Part shown: positions 19,523 through 29,677 of the stretch, piece by piece
Layout: each line of letters starts with the position of its first letter
How positions within the stretch are numbered: position 1 is the first letter of the stretch
Origin: Plasmodiophora brassicae
Taxonomy: Eukaryota; Endomyxa; Phytomyxea; Plasmodiophorida; Plasmodiophoridae
Direction of reading: 5' to 3'
DNA: 64,000 bases
NCBI GenBank assembly: GCA_039704465.1
Contig: JASFAU010000005.1
Span: 1,302,001 to 1,366,000 of the forward strand
Position numbers and translations under genes: made by a program
Notes under the pieces: model-generated
Databases searched by the model: none
Seen by the model: the letters and a program-made list of their open reading frames with translations, nothing else
Told to the model about the DNA's origin: nothing

Positions 19523-21667
19523 ATGGGCGACCGCACCAAGACCGAGAGCGTCAAGGTTGCCGTTCGCGTGCGCCCATTCAACCGCGACGAGATCGCCAAC
19601 AATTGCCCCAGCGTCGTTCGCGTGGCCGGCCATCAGATCGTTGTCGACCGAGGGCAGTCCAACGAGCCGAAATCGTTCGCGTTCGACTATGTCTACCCGC
19701 CGAACATCGCCCAGGCCACCGTGTTTGACGACGTGGCGCGCCCGATTGTCGACAGCGTCATCGCCGGGTACAATGGCACCATCTTTGCCTACGGCCAGAC
19801 GGGCACAGGGAAGACGTTCACGATGGAGGGTGTCGTCGACGACCCCGCCCTACGCGGCATCATGCCGAACGCGTTCCATCACATCTTCGACGCCATCTCC
19901 AAGGCCAGCAAGAATATCGAGTACCTCGTCCGGGTCAGCTTCATCGAAATCTACAACGATGACGTCTACGACCTTCTCAACAAGGAGACGCGCGTCAAGA
20001 TGCAGTTGAAGGAAGGCAATGGCGCGTTCTACGTGAAGGACGTATCGACGTTCACCGTCAACACGGTCGACGACACGATGAAGGTGCTGCGAGCGGGGCA
20101 GAAGATGCGGCAGACGGGAGCGACCAAGATGAACCCGGGATCGTCGCGTTCGCATTCGATCTTCACGATCACGGTCGAGACCTGCGAGAAGGTGTCGGAC
20201 GCGGACGAGCCCCGGTACCGCGTCGGCAAGCTGAACTTGGTCGACCTGGCCGGCAGTGAGCGCCAGAAGAAGACGGAGGCGACCGGCGATCGCCTCACCG
20301 AGGCCAAGAACATCAACCTGTCGCTGTCGGCGCTCGGCAACGTCATCAACGCGCTGACGAAGCCCAACTCGGGCCATGTGCCGTTCCGGGACAGCAAGCT
20401 GACGAGGTTGCTGCAGGACTCGCTGGGTGGGAACACGCGCACCGTGATGATCGCCGCGGTCGGTCCGGCCGATACCAACATGGACGAGACGATGTCGACG
20501 TTACGGTACGCGCACCGCGCCAAAGGCATCATGAACATCCCCGTTGTGAACGAGGACCCGAAGGACGCCATGCTGCGGAAGTACCAGGAGGAGATCGACG
20601 AGCTGAAGAAGATGCTGGATGCCAAGCGGACGAACGTGGGCGAGGCGGCGGCGGCGGCGGGTGGCGGCGTTCGCGAGGTGGTCGTCGAGAAGGTCATCGT
20701 GAAGCATGTCGGGGTCAGCGAGGAAGACGCGAAGGAGATGGAGCGCAGGGCGCGGGAGGAGATGGAGGCGTTCAAGCTGATGCACGAGGAGGAGAAACAG
20801 AAGATCCTGGCGTCCAAATCGGAGGCAGAGCAGGCGGCACTGCTGTACGAGATCGAACTGCAGCGAAGCCATGAACAGTCGGAACGCGAGCGCGAGGAGA
20901 TCGCCAGGCTGGAGAAGATGCTGGCGGAGAAGGAGACGCACCTGTTGCAAGGTGGGCAGGAGCTTGAAGCCGCGCAAGAGCAACGCCAGCGCCTGGAGGA
21001 GACGGAACGCTGCCTGCAGGAGCAGCTGGAGAAGGAGCGTTGCCTGCAGGCCGACCTGGAGGAAGCGGAGGAAGCGGAGCTCTACATGAACGAGCAGTAC
21101 TCGTCGCGGCAGGAGGAGCTGGAGAAGAAGACGAAGAAGCTGAAGAAGCTGTGGGCCAAGTACAAGGAGCGCGTCGAGGACCTCAACGACATACACGAGG
21201 AGCACGACGCCGAGCGCGAGGACCTGCTGGAGACGATACGCGACCTGTCGAAGCAGGTCACCGTGCAGACCTGCCTGCTCGGCGAGGTGATGTCGCCCGC
21301 GAACCAGGCCCTGATTGAGTCGCACGCGCACTGGGACCCGTACACGGAGGACTGGTCCATCGATTACGTCGGCTACGGGCGTCGTCCGACGGGCACGGAC
21401 AAGGCCCCCGGGCACCGACGCCTGTCCACGTACGAGCGCATCGCCGCCCTAGTCGACAAGGACGCGCGGGGCGGCGGCACCCTGTTCGGCCATGCGTCGG
21501 GCGTCGCCAACGCCGCCACGCTGAAAGCCGCCCTCCAGCGCCTGAAATCCCCGCTCGCCGACCTCGACAGCCTCTTCTACTCGTACAACGACTCGAAGGT
21601 ACGCGTCAAGACCAGCAGGGCGAAAAAGGCGGCCGCGTCCGCGTCCCGATCGCGACGGTCCTCGTAG
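19523..21667 (+). CDS. kinesin-2 family motor (KIF3/FLA10-like)
   Basis: Kinesin-2 motors walk to microtubule plus ends and drive anterograde intraflagellar transport. The ATG at 19523 puts the first motor strand at KVAVRVRPFNRDE. The P-loop GQTGTGKT is at residues 91-98, switch I is NPGSSRSHSIFTI and switch II is LVDLAGSE. The neck VNEDPKDAMLRKYQEEIDEL matches the kinesin-II consensus. An acidic/Glu-rich coiled coil spans roughly residues 345-585, followed by a basic tail. The 714-residue frame is intronless, unusual for this region. An upstream GTG at 19505 in the same frame is not needed. It implies a flagellated stage. Confidence 0.93.
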   Translation: MGDRTKTESVKVAVRVRPFNRDEIANNCPSVVRVAGHQIVVDRGQSNEPKSFAFDYVYPPNIAQATVFDDVARPIVDSVIAGYNGTIFAYGQTGTGKTFTMEGVVDDPALRGIMPNAFHHIFDAISKASKNIEYLVRVSFIEIYNDDVYDLLNKETRVKMQLKEGNGAFYVKDVSTFTVNTVDDTMKVLRAGQKMRQTGATKMNPGSSRSHSIFTITVETCEKVSDADEPRYRVGKLNLVDLAGSERQKKTEATGDRLTEAKNINLSLSALGNVINALTKPNSGHVPFRDSKLTRLLQDSLGGNTRTVMIAAVGPADTNMDETMSTLRYAHRAKGIMNIPVVNEDPKDAMLRKYQEEIDELKKMLDAKRTNVGEAAAAAGGGVREVVVEKVIVKHVGVSEEDAKEMERRAREEMEAFKLMHEEEKQKILASKSEAEQAALLYEIELQRSHEQSEREREEIARLEKMLAEKETHLLQGGQELEAAQEQRQRLEETERCLQEQLEKERCLQADLEEAEEAELYMNEQYSSRQEELEKKTKKLKKLWAKYKERVEDLNDIHEEHDAEREDLLETIRDLSKQVTVQTCLLGEVMSPANQALIESHAHWDPYTEDWSIDYVGYGRRPTGTDKAPGHRRLSTYERIAALVDKDARGGGTLFGHASGVANAATLKAALQRLKSPLADLDSLFYSYNDSKVRVKTSRAKKAAASASRSRRSS

Positions 21668-22170
21668 CCCCTGTACCTACATAGCCTCCAATGATAAAAT
21701 ATGCGCCGATTCGTTCGTTCGACGACGGCATCGGCCGGTGCGAATCTGGAATGCTCTCGTATCGGGCAGCAAGAACAACCCCCATGCCGGCCAGCCAGTC
21801 CCAGGCCGTCGTCGCGGGGGGCGCCCACGACGGCCGAGGGTCGGCGGACATTTCGCAACCTGCTCAATCGGGCCGAGTAGGCGGGCAGCGCAGTGCGCAC
21901 CCGACGGTGTCTATTCCTGGCGTGCCGTGTCACACGGGCGCGTTGCGCGGACGACGACCTCGACTGACTGCCCCGGCCCGGACGTCGTCGGCAGGCGACA
22001 GCGGCGGCGGCACATTTTGGCCCCACTTTGGAATATCGCGTTGAGGGGTCGGTCGGGTCGTCGATTCGATCCGTGTGGGCCGATCTATCTGGCGGCGTCC
22101 GCCAGCCGCCGCGTCGCCCGTGACTCACTGCCCATAACGATCATTAGTCACCGCCGCAGCGGCCGCCCGA
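21668..22170. other. no supported gene
   Basis: Frames on both strands are short and compositionally like GC-rich noise. The downstream gene's frame is open back to 21738 but without protein-like features before the ATG at 22171. Confidence 0.4.
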
Positions 22171-22793
22171 TGTCGTCGTCGCCGCCGGCCTACGCGCCCG
22201 TGCCCGACCGCGACGTGGAGCTCGGCGATGCCTGCACGGTCACGCTGCTGCACGGGGCGAACCCGAAGCGGACGCTGACGGTGCCGCGGGGCACGACCGT
22301 CGCCCAGCTGAAGGCGATGGCGTTCCCCGAGGAATCCGCGACGCATCGCGTCCGATTTATTCATTGCGGCAAGCTGCTCGACAATGACGACGAGGTCCTG
22401 GAACGGTGCGGACTGGACCGATCGCCGTTCCTGCACGTCGCCATCAGCAATAAGGCGGCGGGCGGGCCGGCGCCCGTCGAAACGACGACCGTCGTCGACG
22501 ACGACGAGACGATGGAGGAGGCCGATCGCCGGTTGGCGATCCTGCTGAGCGAGCGCGACGACGCCGTGATCGAGATGGACGAGTACGACCCGCACATGCT
22601 CGTGTCGCGCGAGGGCGACCACAGCGACTTCATCTGGGGGTTCATCTTCGGCAGCTGCCTCGGCTACATTTCCGTCATCTGGCTGTGGCAGCCGAACGTC
22701 CCCAGGCGGCAGAAGCTCGGCATCCTGTCCGGCATCCTCGTTTTCCTCCTCATGGGCGCCGTCCGGTCGCCCGTCCCGCAATCGCACACATAA
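22171..22793 (+). CDS. membrane-anchored ubiquitin-like protein, Dsc3-like
   Basis: Residues about 20-90 form a ubiquitin-like fold: VTLLHGANPKRTLTVPRGTTV, then LKAMAFPEES and VRFIHCGKLLDNDDEVLERC. A C-terminal part begins DHSDFIWGFIFGSCLGYISVIWLW and ends with a second hydrophobic segment LGILSGILVFLLMGAV. An N-terminal ubiquitin-like domain plus C-terminal paired membrane helices with an FxxGxxxG motif is the layout of fungal Dsc3 (DUF2407), a subunit of a Golgi/ER ubiquitin ligase, and is also seen in TMUB proteins. The Dsc3-like tail is the better match. No intron is needed. The start is the first ATG after in-frame sequence of low quality. Confidence 0.65.
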
Positions 22794-22998
22794 CGACGAC
22801 GACACCCGACGTCCTGTCCGTCCCCATCCATCTACGCGAGCCCGCGCCCGTCCATCTAAACGCAGCGGTCGTTTATTTATACAACCGTAAGTGAGCCAGT
22901 GTATCGTCGCCGCGCCCGCGTTCGTCGTCGTCGTCGCTCTGTGCTGGCACAGATACGTCCCGCGATCGCCGGGTGTACAAGTTCGCGCCACGACGGCC

Positions 22999-24524
22999 AT
23001 GCTGCACGGGCAGGATGCAGGGCAGGATCGGCCGTCGACAACGCGTCTGGGCGGCGGGTTCGCGGCCGGCGCCATGCACGTGCGCTCCCAGGTCTACCAC
23101 TGGGGCGACGTCGCCCGTCTCGGCCTGCCGTTCGGGAACCCGGCCCGGAGCGGCAGCACCGATTCGCGTCCGGGTGGCCCGCGCCTGCTGGACCTGGACC
23201 TGTCGGCCGGCCCCGCCATCGTCAAGGTGTGCAGCGGCAGCGGGTCGATCGCCGCGTTCCTCACCGTCAAAGGCCAACTGGCTCTGCTGCGCGGCAACGT
23301 CGACGACGGTCAGCGCCCGGTCACGATGGTGAAGTCGTGGGGGTCGATTGCGCCTGGCCTGGCCGTTCACGAGTTCGCCATCGGGTACGAGGCCGGCATC
23401 GCCCTGGACCAGCACGGCGTCGTCCACCTCTGGGGACGCCTGCCCCCGAACCTATCGCATGCGTCGCCGGGCGTCATCTTCGACGCCGACCCTGTCCTGC
23501 AGGTCGCCTGCTCCGACAGGCACGCCGCGCTGGTCGCCGGTACGAACCGAGGGGGTGCCGCGCTCTCGTCGTCGTCGTCTGATCCGGCTCCCTGTGGCAC
23601 AGCGTCCGGCGCCCTGTACACGTTCGGCAGCGCAACCGGGGGCGCCCTGGGGCACAACAGCGAGACGGACGACCTAGCGGCACCTGCTCGCGTCCTGGCG
23701 CTTCACGACTACCACGTGCGGTCGGTGTCGTGTGGCGGCACGTTCACGGCGGCGATCGTGGCGGGCGACACGGAGCGTGACGCGACGAAGGTGTTCACCT
23801 GGGGCATCGGCTGCAACGGCAGGTCGCCGCACGCGTCGATCGCTGGCGGCGCGTGCGATCTCCTTAAGCGGCGTTCGTTAGGCTCGGCCACGATGACCTG
23901 GATTCGAGGTGGGTGCCGACGCAGGTGTCGGCGCTGGATCGGGCGTCGATCACGTCGATCAGCTGTGGGGACGCGCACTGCCTCGCGTTGTCGGCGCTGG
24001 GCCAGGTGTTCACCTGGGGCGATCCTCGACACGGCCGGCTCGGTCGACCACCCGCCCAGCACGGCGCCCCGATGCCGATCGACACGAACGGCGCCCGCAT
24101 CGTGCAGGTCTCGGCGGGGTACGACCATTCCGCCATGCTGTCCTCGTCGGGCGCGCTCTACATGTTCGGCAGCAATCGACGTCGACAACTCGGCGTCCCC
24201 GGGGTCCACGTTGCGACCCCTGTCCCCGTCCAGGTTGCCGGGTTGGAGGTCGACCAGGTCCACTGCGCCCGCTACCATACGATGGTGATCGTGCACGAGG
24301 CCGGCGGGTCGACGTTCGTGATCGGCCCGGGCACGCCGCGAGCCGTGTCGCGCGACGCCAAGCGGAACGCGACGGCACCAGAGGACCTGCCCGTACCCAG
24401 GCCCGAGATCCGGGTCACCGATCGTCGCCACGAACGCATCGGGTTGCCGAGTCGCGCCGATTTCTACAACCACGTCGTCCTCAACGATATGCTGTCCAGC
24501 GCGTTAGGCGGATCGTTCAATTAA
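22999..24524 (+). CDS. RCC1-repeat (seven-bladed propeller) protein
   Basis: RCC1 repeats are visible through the length: YHWGDVARLGLP, VHLWGRLPPN, LYTFGSATGGALGHNSETDD, VFTWGIGCNGRLGHDD, VFTWGDPRHGRLG and LYMFGSNRRRQLG. Each carries the xWGxxxxGxLG pattern. A 59-nt intron (23823-23881) restores the CNG-RLGHDD repeat in frame. The ATG at 22999 is the first plausible start; upstream sequence in frame begins only with GTG. The C-terminal 70 residues lie outside the propeller. It could be a Ran GEF (RCC1 proper) or one of the many RCC1-like proteins; the low similarity between blades argues for the latter. Confidence 0.8.
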
Positions 24525-24602
24525 CCGGGTCGACGAACGACGCGATTGGGAACGGCGTGTGTGTGTGTACCGTCAATGGTGGGGGAGGGCGACGCACGCA
24601 GT

Positions 24603-25457
24603 TCAGACCTGGTGCCATTCGCCGAGCTCATGGGCGGCATCACTGTCGATGAGCTGATGGTGCGATTGCCGGCGCGGCGTCCGTTTGTACCGGCGGAGGG
24701 CAAACGCGACGGCCGCGATCCCCAGGACGACGCCCGAAACCACCAGAGCCGTTGCCGCCCCCGACCCCGACGTCGTCGACACGTTCGCACCCGCGAATTC
24801 TTCCGTGGACAACGACGTCAGGTTCGTGAGCGAGCCGGACGTCGTGGTTGGCGGCGGTCTCGTGGCTGTCGTCGTCGACGTTGCCAACGATTGCTTGTAG
24901 GCGCGGGCGTTCGCCTGCCACAACGCGTCGGCGTGGTCCGGCGTGATCTGCAGCGAGCACGCGTACAAAGCCGGCGCGGACAGCAACGGGTCCCGCACCT
25001 CGTCTTCGGTCAGACAAAGTGCGGCGCTGCCCAGCGCCTGGCGAATGTTCGTCTCCGCGTACCCGGAGAACTCGTTGAGGAGGCGCTCCGGGGCCGGGCT
25101 GTCGTAGAAGTTCGCGTAGGACGGCCAGCCGAGCGCGACCTCGTAGTAGATGAGCAGGCGGGCGACCGGGTCGACGCATTGCGACGGGCAGGACGTCCGG
25201 TTGCGAAGGTCCTCGTCGCAGGTCAGCAGGTCGGTGATGATGCCGGCGACCGGGCCCTGGCAGCGTCCCTGGAACGTGCACAGGGAGCTGGGCGCGTCCC
25301 AAGCGCAGCCGAACACGGCCGGCACGACGGATTCGCAGAACTCGTCGCTCCATTCGGCACAGTTCTCGTCAAAGTAATCCGTCACGTAGTCGTCCGTCGC
25401 GTCGCCGAGGGCGACACCGGCGACGACGGCACCAACGACGAAGCCATACAGGATCAT
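24603..25457 (-). CDS. cysteine-rich type I membrane protein
   Basis: The ATG at 25457 begins a signal peptide (MILYGFVVGAVVAGVALG). The ectodomain of about 170 residues has at least 10 cysteines, such as ENCAEWSDEFCES, FGCAWD, LTCDED and SCPSQCVDP, so it is probably disulphide bonded. A Thr/Ser-rich stalk with possible N-glycosylation sites (NLTS, NVST) leads to one membrane segment, ATALVVSGVVLGIAAVAFAL, then a basic cytoplasmic tail. The layout is that of a surface or secretory receptor-like protein. I recognise no known ectodomain family. No intron is required. It is convergent with the RCC1 gene, 78 nt apart. Confidence 0.7.
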   Translation of the reverse strand: MILYGFVVGAVVAGVALGDATDDYVTDYFDENCAEWSDEFCESVVPAVFGCAWDAPSSLCTFQGRCQGPVAGIITDLLTCDEDLRNRTSCPSQCVDPVARLLIYYEVALGWPSYANFYDSPAPERLLNEFSGYAETNIRQALGSAALCLTEDEVRDPLLSAPALYACSLQITPDHADALWQANARAYKQSLATSTTTATRPPPTTTSGSLTNLTSLSTEEFAGANVSTTSGSGAATALVVSGVVLGIAAVAFALRRYKRTPRRQSHHQLIDSDAAHELGEWHQV

Positions 25458-25676
25458 GTTCGGCAGGCAACGATTAGACTGGTACAGGGCATCGATCGCG
25501 TCCCTCGGTTGAACATGCACGTTTAGCGAGCTGTGGTGAACAGGGGGCTTTATCAGGTGCGCCCTACAATGTTATGGGCCGGACTCCAAACGGCTGCCTT
25601 CGCATCGTTAATCACGAATCTGACCCATCGTAGCGGGTCCTGATGCGTGCGCCCCGATGTGGACCAGCCTGACTTA

Positions 25677-26168
25677 CTAGACAGAATCGTCGGATAGCAG
25701 CGACTGATTGGACGAGCGTGGCTGCGCGCTCGTCGACGACGTTCTTGGTGGACGAACGTCGGGTAACAGTTCCATCCATAGGACTCGGACGACCATGTCC
25801 GCAACCTCAGGCGCGAACAGGTGCCCTGGCCAGAGGCGCCGTAGCTCATTGAAGAGCTGGTCCACAGAGCAGCGCTCGCCGGCGTCCTGTGTGGACCACT
25901 CGCGCATTCGGTCTATCGTGTTGGCCGCCGCGTCATCCCGCGCCTGGTCCCGCGCGTTCGCCATCCTCTCGCGCTCCGCCACTTTTCGTCGGACGCGACG
26001 GTCAAGCGCGGAACTGACAACGGACATTGACGACGATGCAGCCTGGCTGGGGGTCCACGAGGCCGCGCGTCGCCACAGCCAGTGGAAGGCCTCGATGACT
26101 TCATTCAGTTCACTGGCACGGACAAGAGCGAAACCGACATTGTCGTCTACTTCTCGCCCTGGTCCCAT
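25677..26168 (-). CDS. hypothetical protein, 163 residues
   Basis: An ATG at 26168 opens MGPGREVDDNVGFALVRAS followed by an amphipathic region (ELNEVIEAFHWLWRRAA), a basic helix rich in Arg and Ala, and a Ser-rich tail. No domain is recognised. The frame is open further upstream to 26282, so an upstream exon is possible. Helical content and mixed composition suggest it is real, but nothing shows its role. Confidence 0.42.
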   Translation of the reverse strand: MGPGREVDDNVGFALVRASELNEVIEAFHWLWRRAASWTPSQAASSSMSVVSSALDRRVRRKVAERERMANARDQARDDAAANTIDRMREWSTQDAGERCSVDQLFNELRRLWPGHLFAPEVADMVVRVLWMELLPDVRPPRTSSTSAQPRSSNQSLLSDDSV

Positions 26169-26815
26169 TGTGACTTCTCGACTTCCGCCATGACGTAGAT
26201 GGCCGACATGTGCGAAGGAACGCGCCTGACGCAGACCGCTCAGGCCTGCGTCAGTACTATGGTGCTGTGCTCTGTCAAACACAGAGTACGTACCAGTGGC
26301 AGGTTAACAGAAGCGGGTCCGTTTCCTTTATCGTTGGCAGCAACGCAGCAGATGCACTTGTTCGATTGTTCTTCGTGGGCCACCGGCCACAGCCAGTTCC
26401 GCGACCGTCTGAAGGGCATTCTGCAGGCAGCGTTGAACACGATGTTGATCATTGTGTGCAGATGGGGCGGACGTGCAATTGATGACGGCATTGGCAACAC
26501 AGTGCCCGGTCTGGCTGTGATTAGAACCCGCAGATTGTACCGTTTACTGAAACTTGCCACGACGCTGCGCATTGGGATTACCCACGTACGCTTACGCCAT
26601 GGCGGCCAGAACGCAGGCGACGGTCATCGCAGCCGAAGACAGGACTTGGAGCGCTGCAGATGGCTCCCGGTCGTCCTCGCCGGGCGTGGTCCTCTTTGGT
26701 TTCTGCAGTCCTATCCTCTCCATGACATTATCCAAGGCAGCGACTGCCTGGCCGAAGGCATTCTTCAAACCTACCTTCAGATATCTCCCTTTGGTGGCGT
26801 TGGCGCCGATCGTGA
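26169..26815 (-). other. region with a possible extra C-terminal exon of the GTPase gene
   Basis: On the minus strand at about 26815-26592 a frame reads ATKGRYLKVGLKNAFGQAV and later QVLSSAAMTVACVLAAMA, ending at a stop at 26592. It resembles the segment LKGRLGNAFDVALGN just before the GTPase C-terminal membrane helix. It may be an alternative last exon or the remnant of a duplicated one. The rest of the stretch holds no supported gene. Confidence 0.3.
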
Positions 26816-28396
26816 TTAGACGGCTGCCGCCGCAGCAACGCTGGCCGCCATGCCGATCTTGTGAAAGCCATTCGACGCTGGCGCATTCAGGACAGGGGCA
26901 GGTACTCGCTGCTGCGTCGTTCTCTTCAGCACGTAGCGTGCGCCACCGACCGCTGTCAGTGTCCCGGCGACGATTCCGACGGTCGTGATCTGAAGAGGAT
27001 TCCCGAGGGCAACGTCGAACGCGTTCCCAAGCCGACCTTTAAGCCCGGAGACGTCAGGGTCGCCGTTCGTGTCCTGCACGTCTCCATGTGCATTGCCGAC
27101 GACAGGTGTACCGTTCAGCGTCGGATCCACTACCGCGCGTGGGACACTGCCATCGCTTGCTGCGGTCGCCTGTGAACCTTGGGCGCCCGTGCACGTCGCT
27201 CCCGGTCTGTCACGTGCATGGGTGATCTCGTTCTGCACCTGACCATCGGGTCCAACATCCAGACCATTACCAGTACTGCTCGTCATGGCAGGCGTTTCAT
27301 CTTGCATCGTCCTCTGCCTGTTCGCTTCGTCCAGTGCGCGGACGACCAACATCACCTGCCTTGTCAGATGATCGGCTTTGCTACGCAGGGCGTCGCCCTT
27401 GCTCTTCGACGGGGCCGCCAGTTCCTTGTGGTGACCTATGCTGTTGTCCTGCAATGTGCCTAGCTGGGCCCGGCAGGCGTCGACGACCGCACTGCTCAGC
27501 TTGATGCTCGTACGAATCCATCTCGCGGGTTCAGACGCAATGACACAGCCCCAACGATTGTTCATGACCTTGCCGGCCAACTTGTCGTAGTGCCTGTCGC
27601 CGACAACCGTAAGCCGGCACGCCAAATTGGCAATTGGGCCGGCAGCATGTGCAGAAACGTCGCTGTTAAACCGCAGGACCTTGCTCTGTCGTTCTTCAGC
27701 TCTAGGACGCTCCCAGGAATGGAAGAATTTAACGACGACTTCGAGCACGTCGTCGTACTCGGCGTCAGTCAACAGCATGTTGATGGAGCGTGCGCGATAG
27801 ATGCCTCGCTTCACGTCGTCATCACTGACGTCTTTGCCGCCGAAAGTGTCAACGTAGACGACCTTGGTGATCGGGCCGGCGTGCTCTATGACGAGGTTGA
27901 CGGCGGTCACGAAGTGCTGCCAGAACTCGTTCTCGAGCCCAGTGTCGAAGAGCCCGGGCATGTCGCAGAGGTTGACCCGGGCGTTGCCGAGCACGAAACA
28001 TGTGATACACTGGACGTAGCGGGTCAGCGGCATGTGATGCCGATACGCGTCGAACCCGTGATCCGGTGGGTCGCATCCCATTTCGCCCAGCAGTTCCCCC
28101 AAGAGATACGACTTGCCGGTGTTGAACGGGCCCACAGCCAAGATCGAAGGAGCCCGACGACTCGTCGACGTCGCATGATCGTACACCAGCGGGGATGCGC
28201 GTTTCGCTTTGAAGTCGTTGTACTTCCTCACGGCTTCTTCGTGGACTCTGATAGCATCTGCTACACCTCGAAGCAGCTCCTTCAGTTCGTTCAGCCTGTC
28301 GCTCAGTTCGGCCGCCGTGTCCTCCGCGGGAACAGCAGACGCCGCGCTCGCCAGCATTGCGACGACGCAGCAGAACGCGGCAGTGCTAGGCAGCAT
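26816..28396 (-). CDS. P-loop GTPase-like protein with signal peptide and C-terminal membrane segment
   Basis: The ATG at 28396 begins MLPSTAAFCCVVAMLASAASAVPAE-type signal sequence features: a hydrophobic core then AxA. After a coiled-coil-like stretch, GPFNTGKS (near residue 95) is a Walker A motif, and NLCDMPGLFDTG about 70 residues later supplies the DxPG switch-II motif. SILAVGPFNTGKSYLLGEL resembles dynamin/GBP-type or septin-like GTPases. No clear N/TKxD motif was located. Residues about 400-470 are low complexity, and TTVGIVAGTLTAVGG near residue 480 looks like a membrane segment followed by basic residues. A GTPase entering the secretory pathway is unusual. A membrane-bound ER or vacuolar protein is one possibility. 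Confidence 0.6.
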   Translation of the reverse strand: MLPSTAAFCCVVAMLASAASAVPAEDTAAELSDRLNELKELLRGVADAIRVHEEAVRKYNDFKAKRASPLVYDHATSTSRRAPSILAVGPFNTGKSYLLGELLGEMGCDPPDHGFDAYRHHMPLTRYVQCITCFVLGNARVNLCDMPGLFDTGLENEFWQHFVTAVNLVIEHAGPITKVVYVDTFGGKDVSDDDVKRGIYRARSINMLLTDAEYDDVLEVVVKFFHSWERPRAEERQSKVLRFNSDVSAHAAGPIANLACRLTVVGDRHYDKLAGKVMNNRWGCVIASEPARWIRTSIKLSSAVVDACRAQLGTLQDNSIGHHKELAAPSKSKGDALRSKADHLTRQVMLVVRALDEANRQRTMQDETPAMTSSTGNGLDVGPDGQVQNEITHARDRPGATCTGAQGSQATAASDGSVPRAVVDPTLNGTPVVGNAHGDVQDTNGDPDVSGLKGRLGNAFDVALGNPLQITTVGIVAGTLTAVGGARYVLKRTTQQRVPAPVLNAPASNGFHKIGMAASVAAAAAV

Positions 28397-28844
28397 GTCC
28401 GGCCGTTCGACGACCGCTGTTGATCTCCAACGAGGTCCGTCTTGCGACAAGGCGGCCGAATGCAGTTGGTGCTCGCACTTGGGCGGAGGGCCGGAGCCAG
28501 GCCCCCCTTTTCCGCGCAGTTCTGGCCAACCAGTGATGTGCGGCGGTTGCAACAGCAACGCTGGTCCGACACCAACGCTTCGGGTGGGCCGGTTCCGATC
28601 CTGCCGACATTGTAACCCTTGGGGCCGTCCCATGTCGTGCGTTCCGATGGCGGGTACATGAAGCCCATCGGTCAGATACCGCCAGGTGGACCTGACCATA
28701 TCGGGAGTCGAGCACGACGTCATCGCCAGCAATCAAGTCGATGGTACTTCACCTCATCCGCGAGAAGTACTTGTCGGCCGCCGGGGGAGACGATCTCCGG
28801 TCCACTTGGGGGGCAGCTTTATTTTTAGACCCCGCTGGGTGGTC
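28397..28844. other. divergent intergenic region, no gene seen
   Basis: The gap separates the start codons of the GTPase (-) and the coiled-coil gene (+). The GTPase frame stays open upstream to 28732 but that part is Pro/Cys/Arg rich and unlike the mature protein. Promoters for both genes should lie here. Confidence 0.4.
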
Positions 28845-29623
28845 ATGTCGACGTCGACGCCATCGCGAACGCAGACGAGGTTCGGGACGGTGACGCGGGT
28901 GTCGCCAGGCGGGGCGGCCCGGCCGTCGAAGCAGCAGCAGCAGCAGCAGCGCCGAGTGAGCGGGGCGAACGCGGGCACCGCCGCCAAGGTGAAGAGCTAT
29001 GCGGAGCTGAAACGGGCGGAGCAGGCCGTCGTCGAGGAGAACCAGCAGTTGAAGGCGCTCGTCCGGAAGCTGACCGACGACATCGAGGCGCTTCGTGGCG
29101 ACGACCGCGTCCAGGAGCTCGAACGCGAGAAGCAGCGCCTGGCCGAATGGGGACAGCAGTGCCAGACGCGATGCTCGGAGATCGAGTTCAGCGCCGAGGA
29201 ACGACACATCCGTACGTACCTGCTACGCCTGACGCGTCTGTCGTATGATGATTGTGATGCTGATTTGATCGCAAAGACGACCGGGAAGCGTTCGAGAAGC
29301 AGTTGCAGGAGATGCGCGATCGGGTGGAGCAGAGCGAGGCGGCGCTGGACGCCTGTCGTGGCGCGCTCGAGCGACATGGCATCAACGCGATCTCGTTGGA
29401 AGAAATGTCAGCGCCGGTTGAAGGCGACGACGACGCGACCGTCATTTCCGACGGGATCCTCGACGACCTGGTCGCATCGGAAACGATGGCGGAGCGGATC
29501 CTCGTCGAGCTCACGCTCATGTCCCGGACGGATGCCCCGCCGTCCCGCTCCCGAACGCCGTCGCCGTCCAGCTCGATCGGTGCCGCCGACGTCTTCTTCT
29601 CGCCGCTACGCTCCGTATCATAA
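28845..29623 (+). CDS. coiled-coil protein with polyglutamine run
   Basis: The ATG at 28845 starts a Ser/Thr/Arg-rich head with six consecutive glutamines encoded by a CAG microsatellite at about 28931-28950. Residues about 48-130 form a coiled coil with Leu and Glu heptads (AELKRAEQAVVEENQQLKAL). A 65-nt intron (29212-29276) joins a second exon continuing the coil (REAFEKQLQEMRDRVEQSE). The tail is acidic then Ser/Pro rich and ends DVFFSPLRSVS. It could be a centrosomal, cytoskeletal or vesicle-tethering adaptor. No family is recognised. Confidence 0.62.
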
Positions 29624-29677
29624 TTCACGAAACGCGCCTGTGCACATTGACGGGGGAGGCGGTATATTGACACAGGT

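Noticed and set aside
20501..21415. 304-residue antisense frame under kinesin-2
   Set aside because: Leu/Gln/Arg rich mirror of the coiled-coil coding strand, a known artefact of GC-rich heptads.
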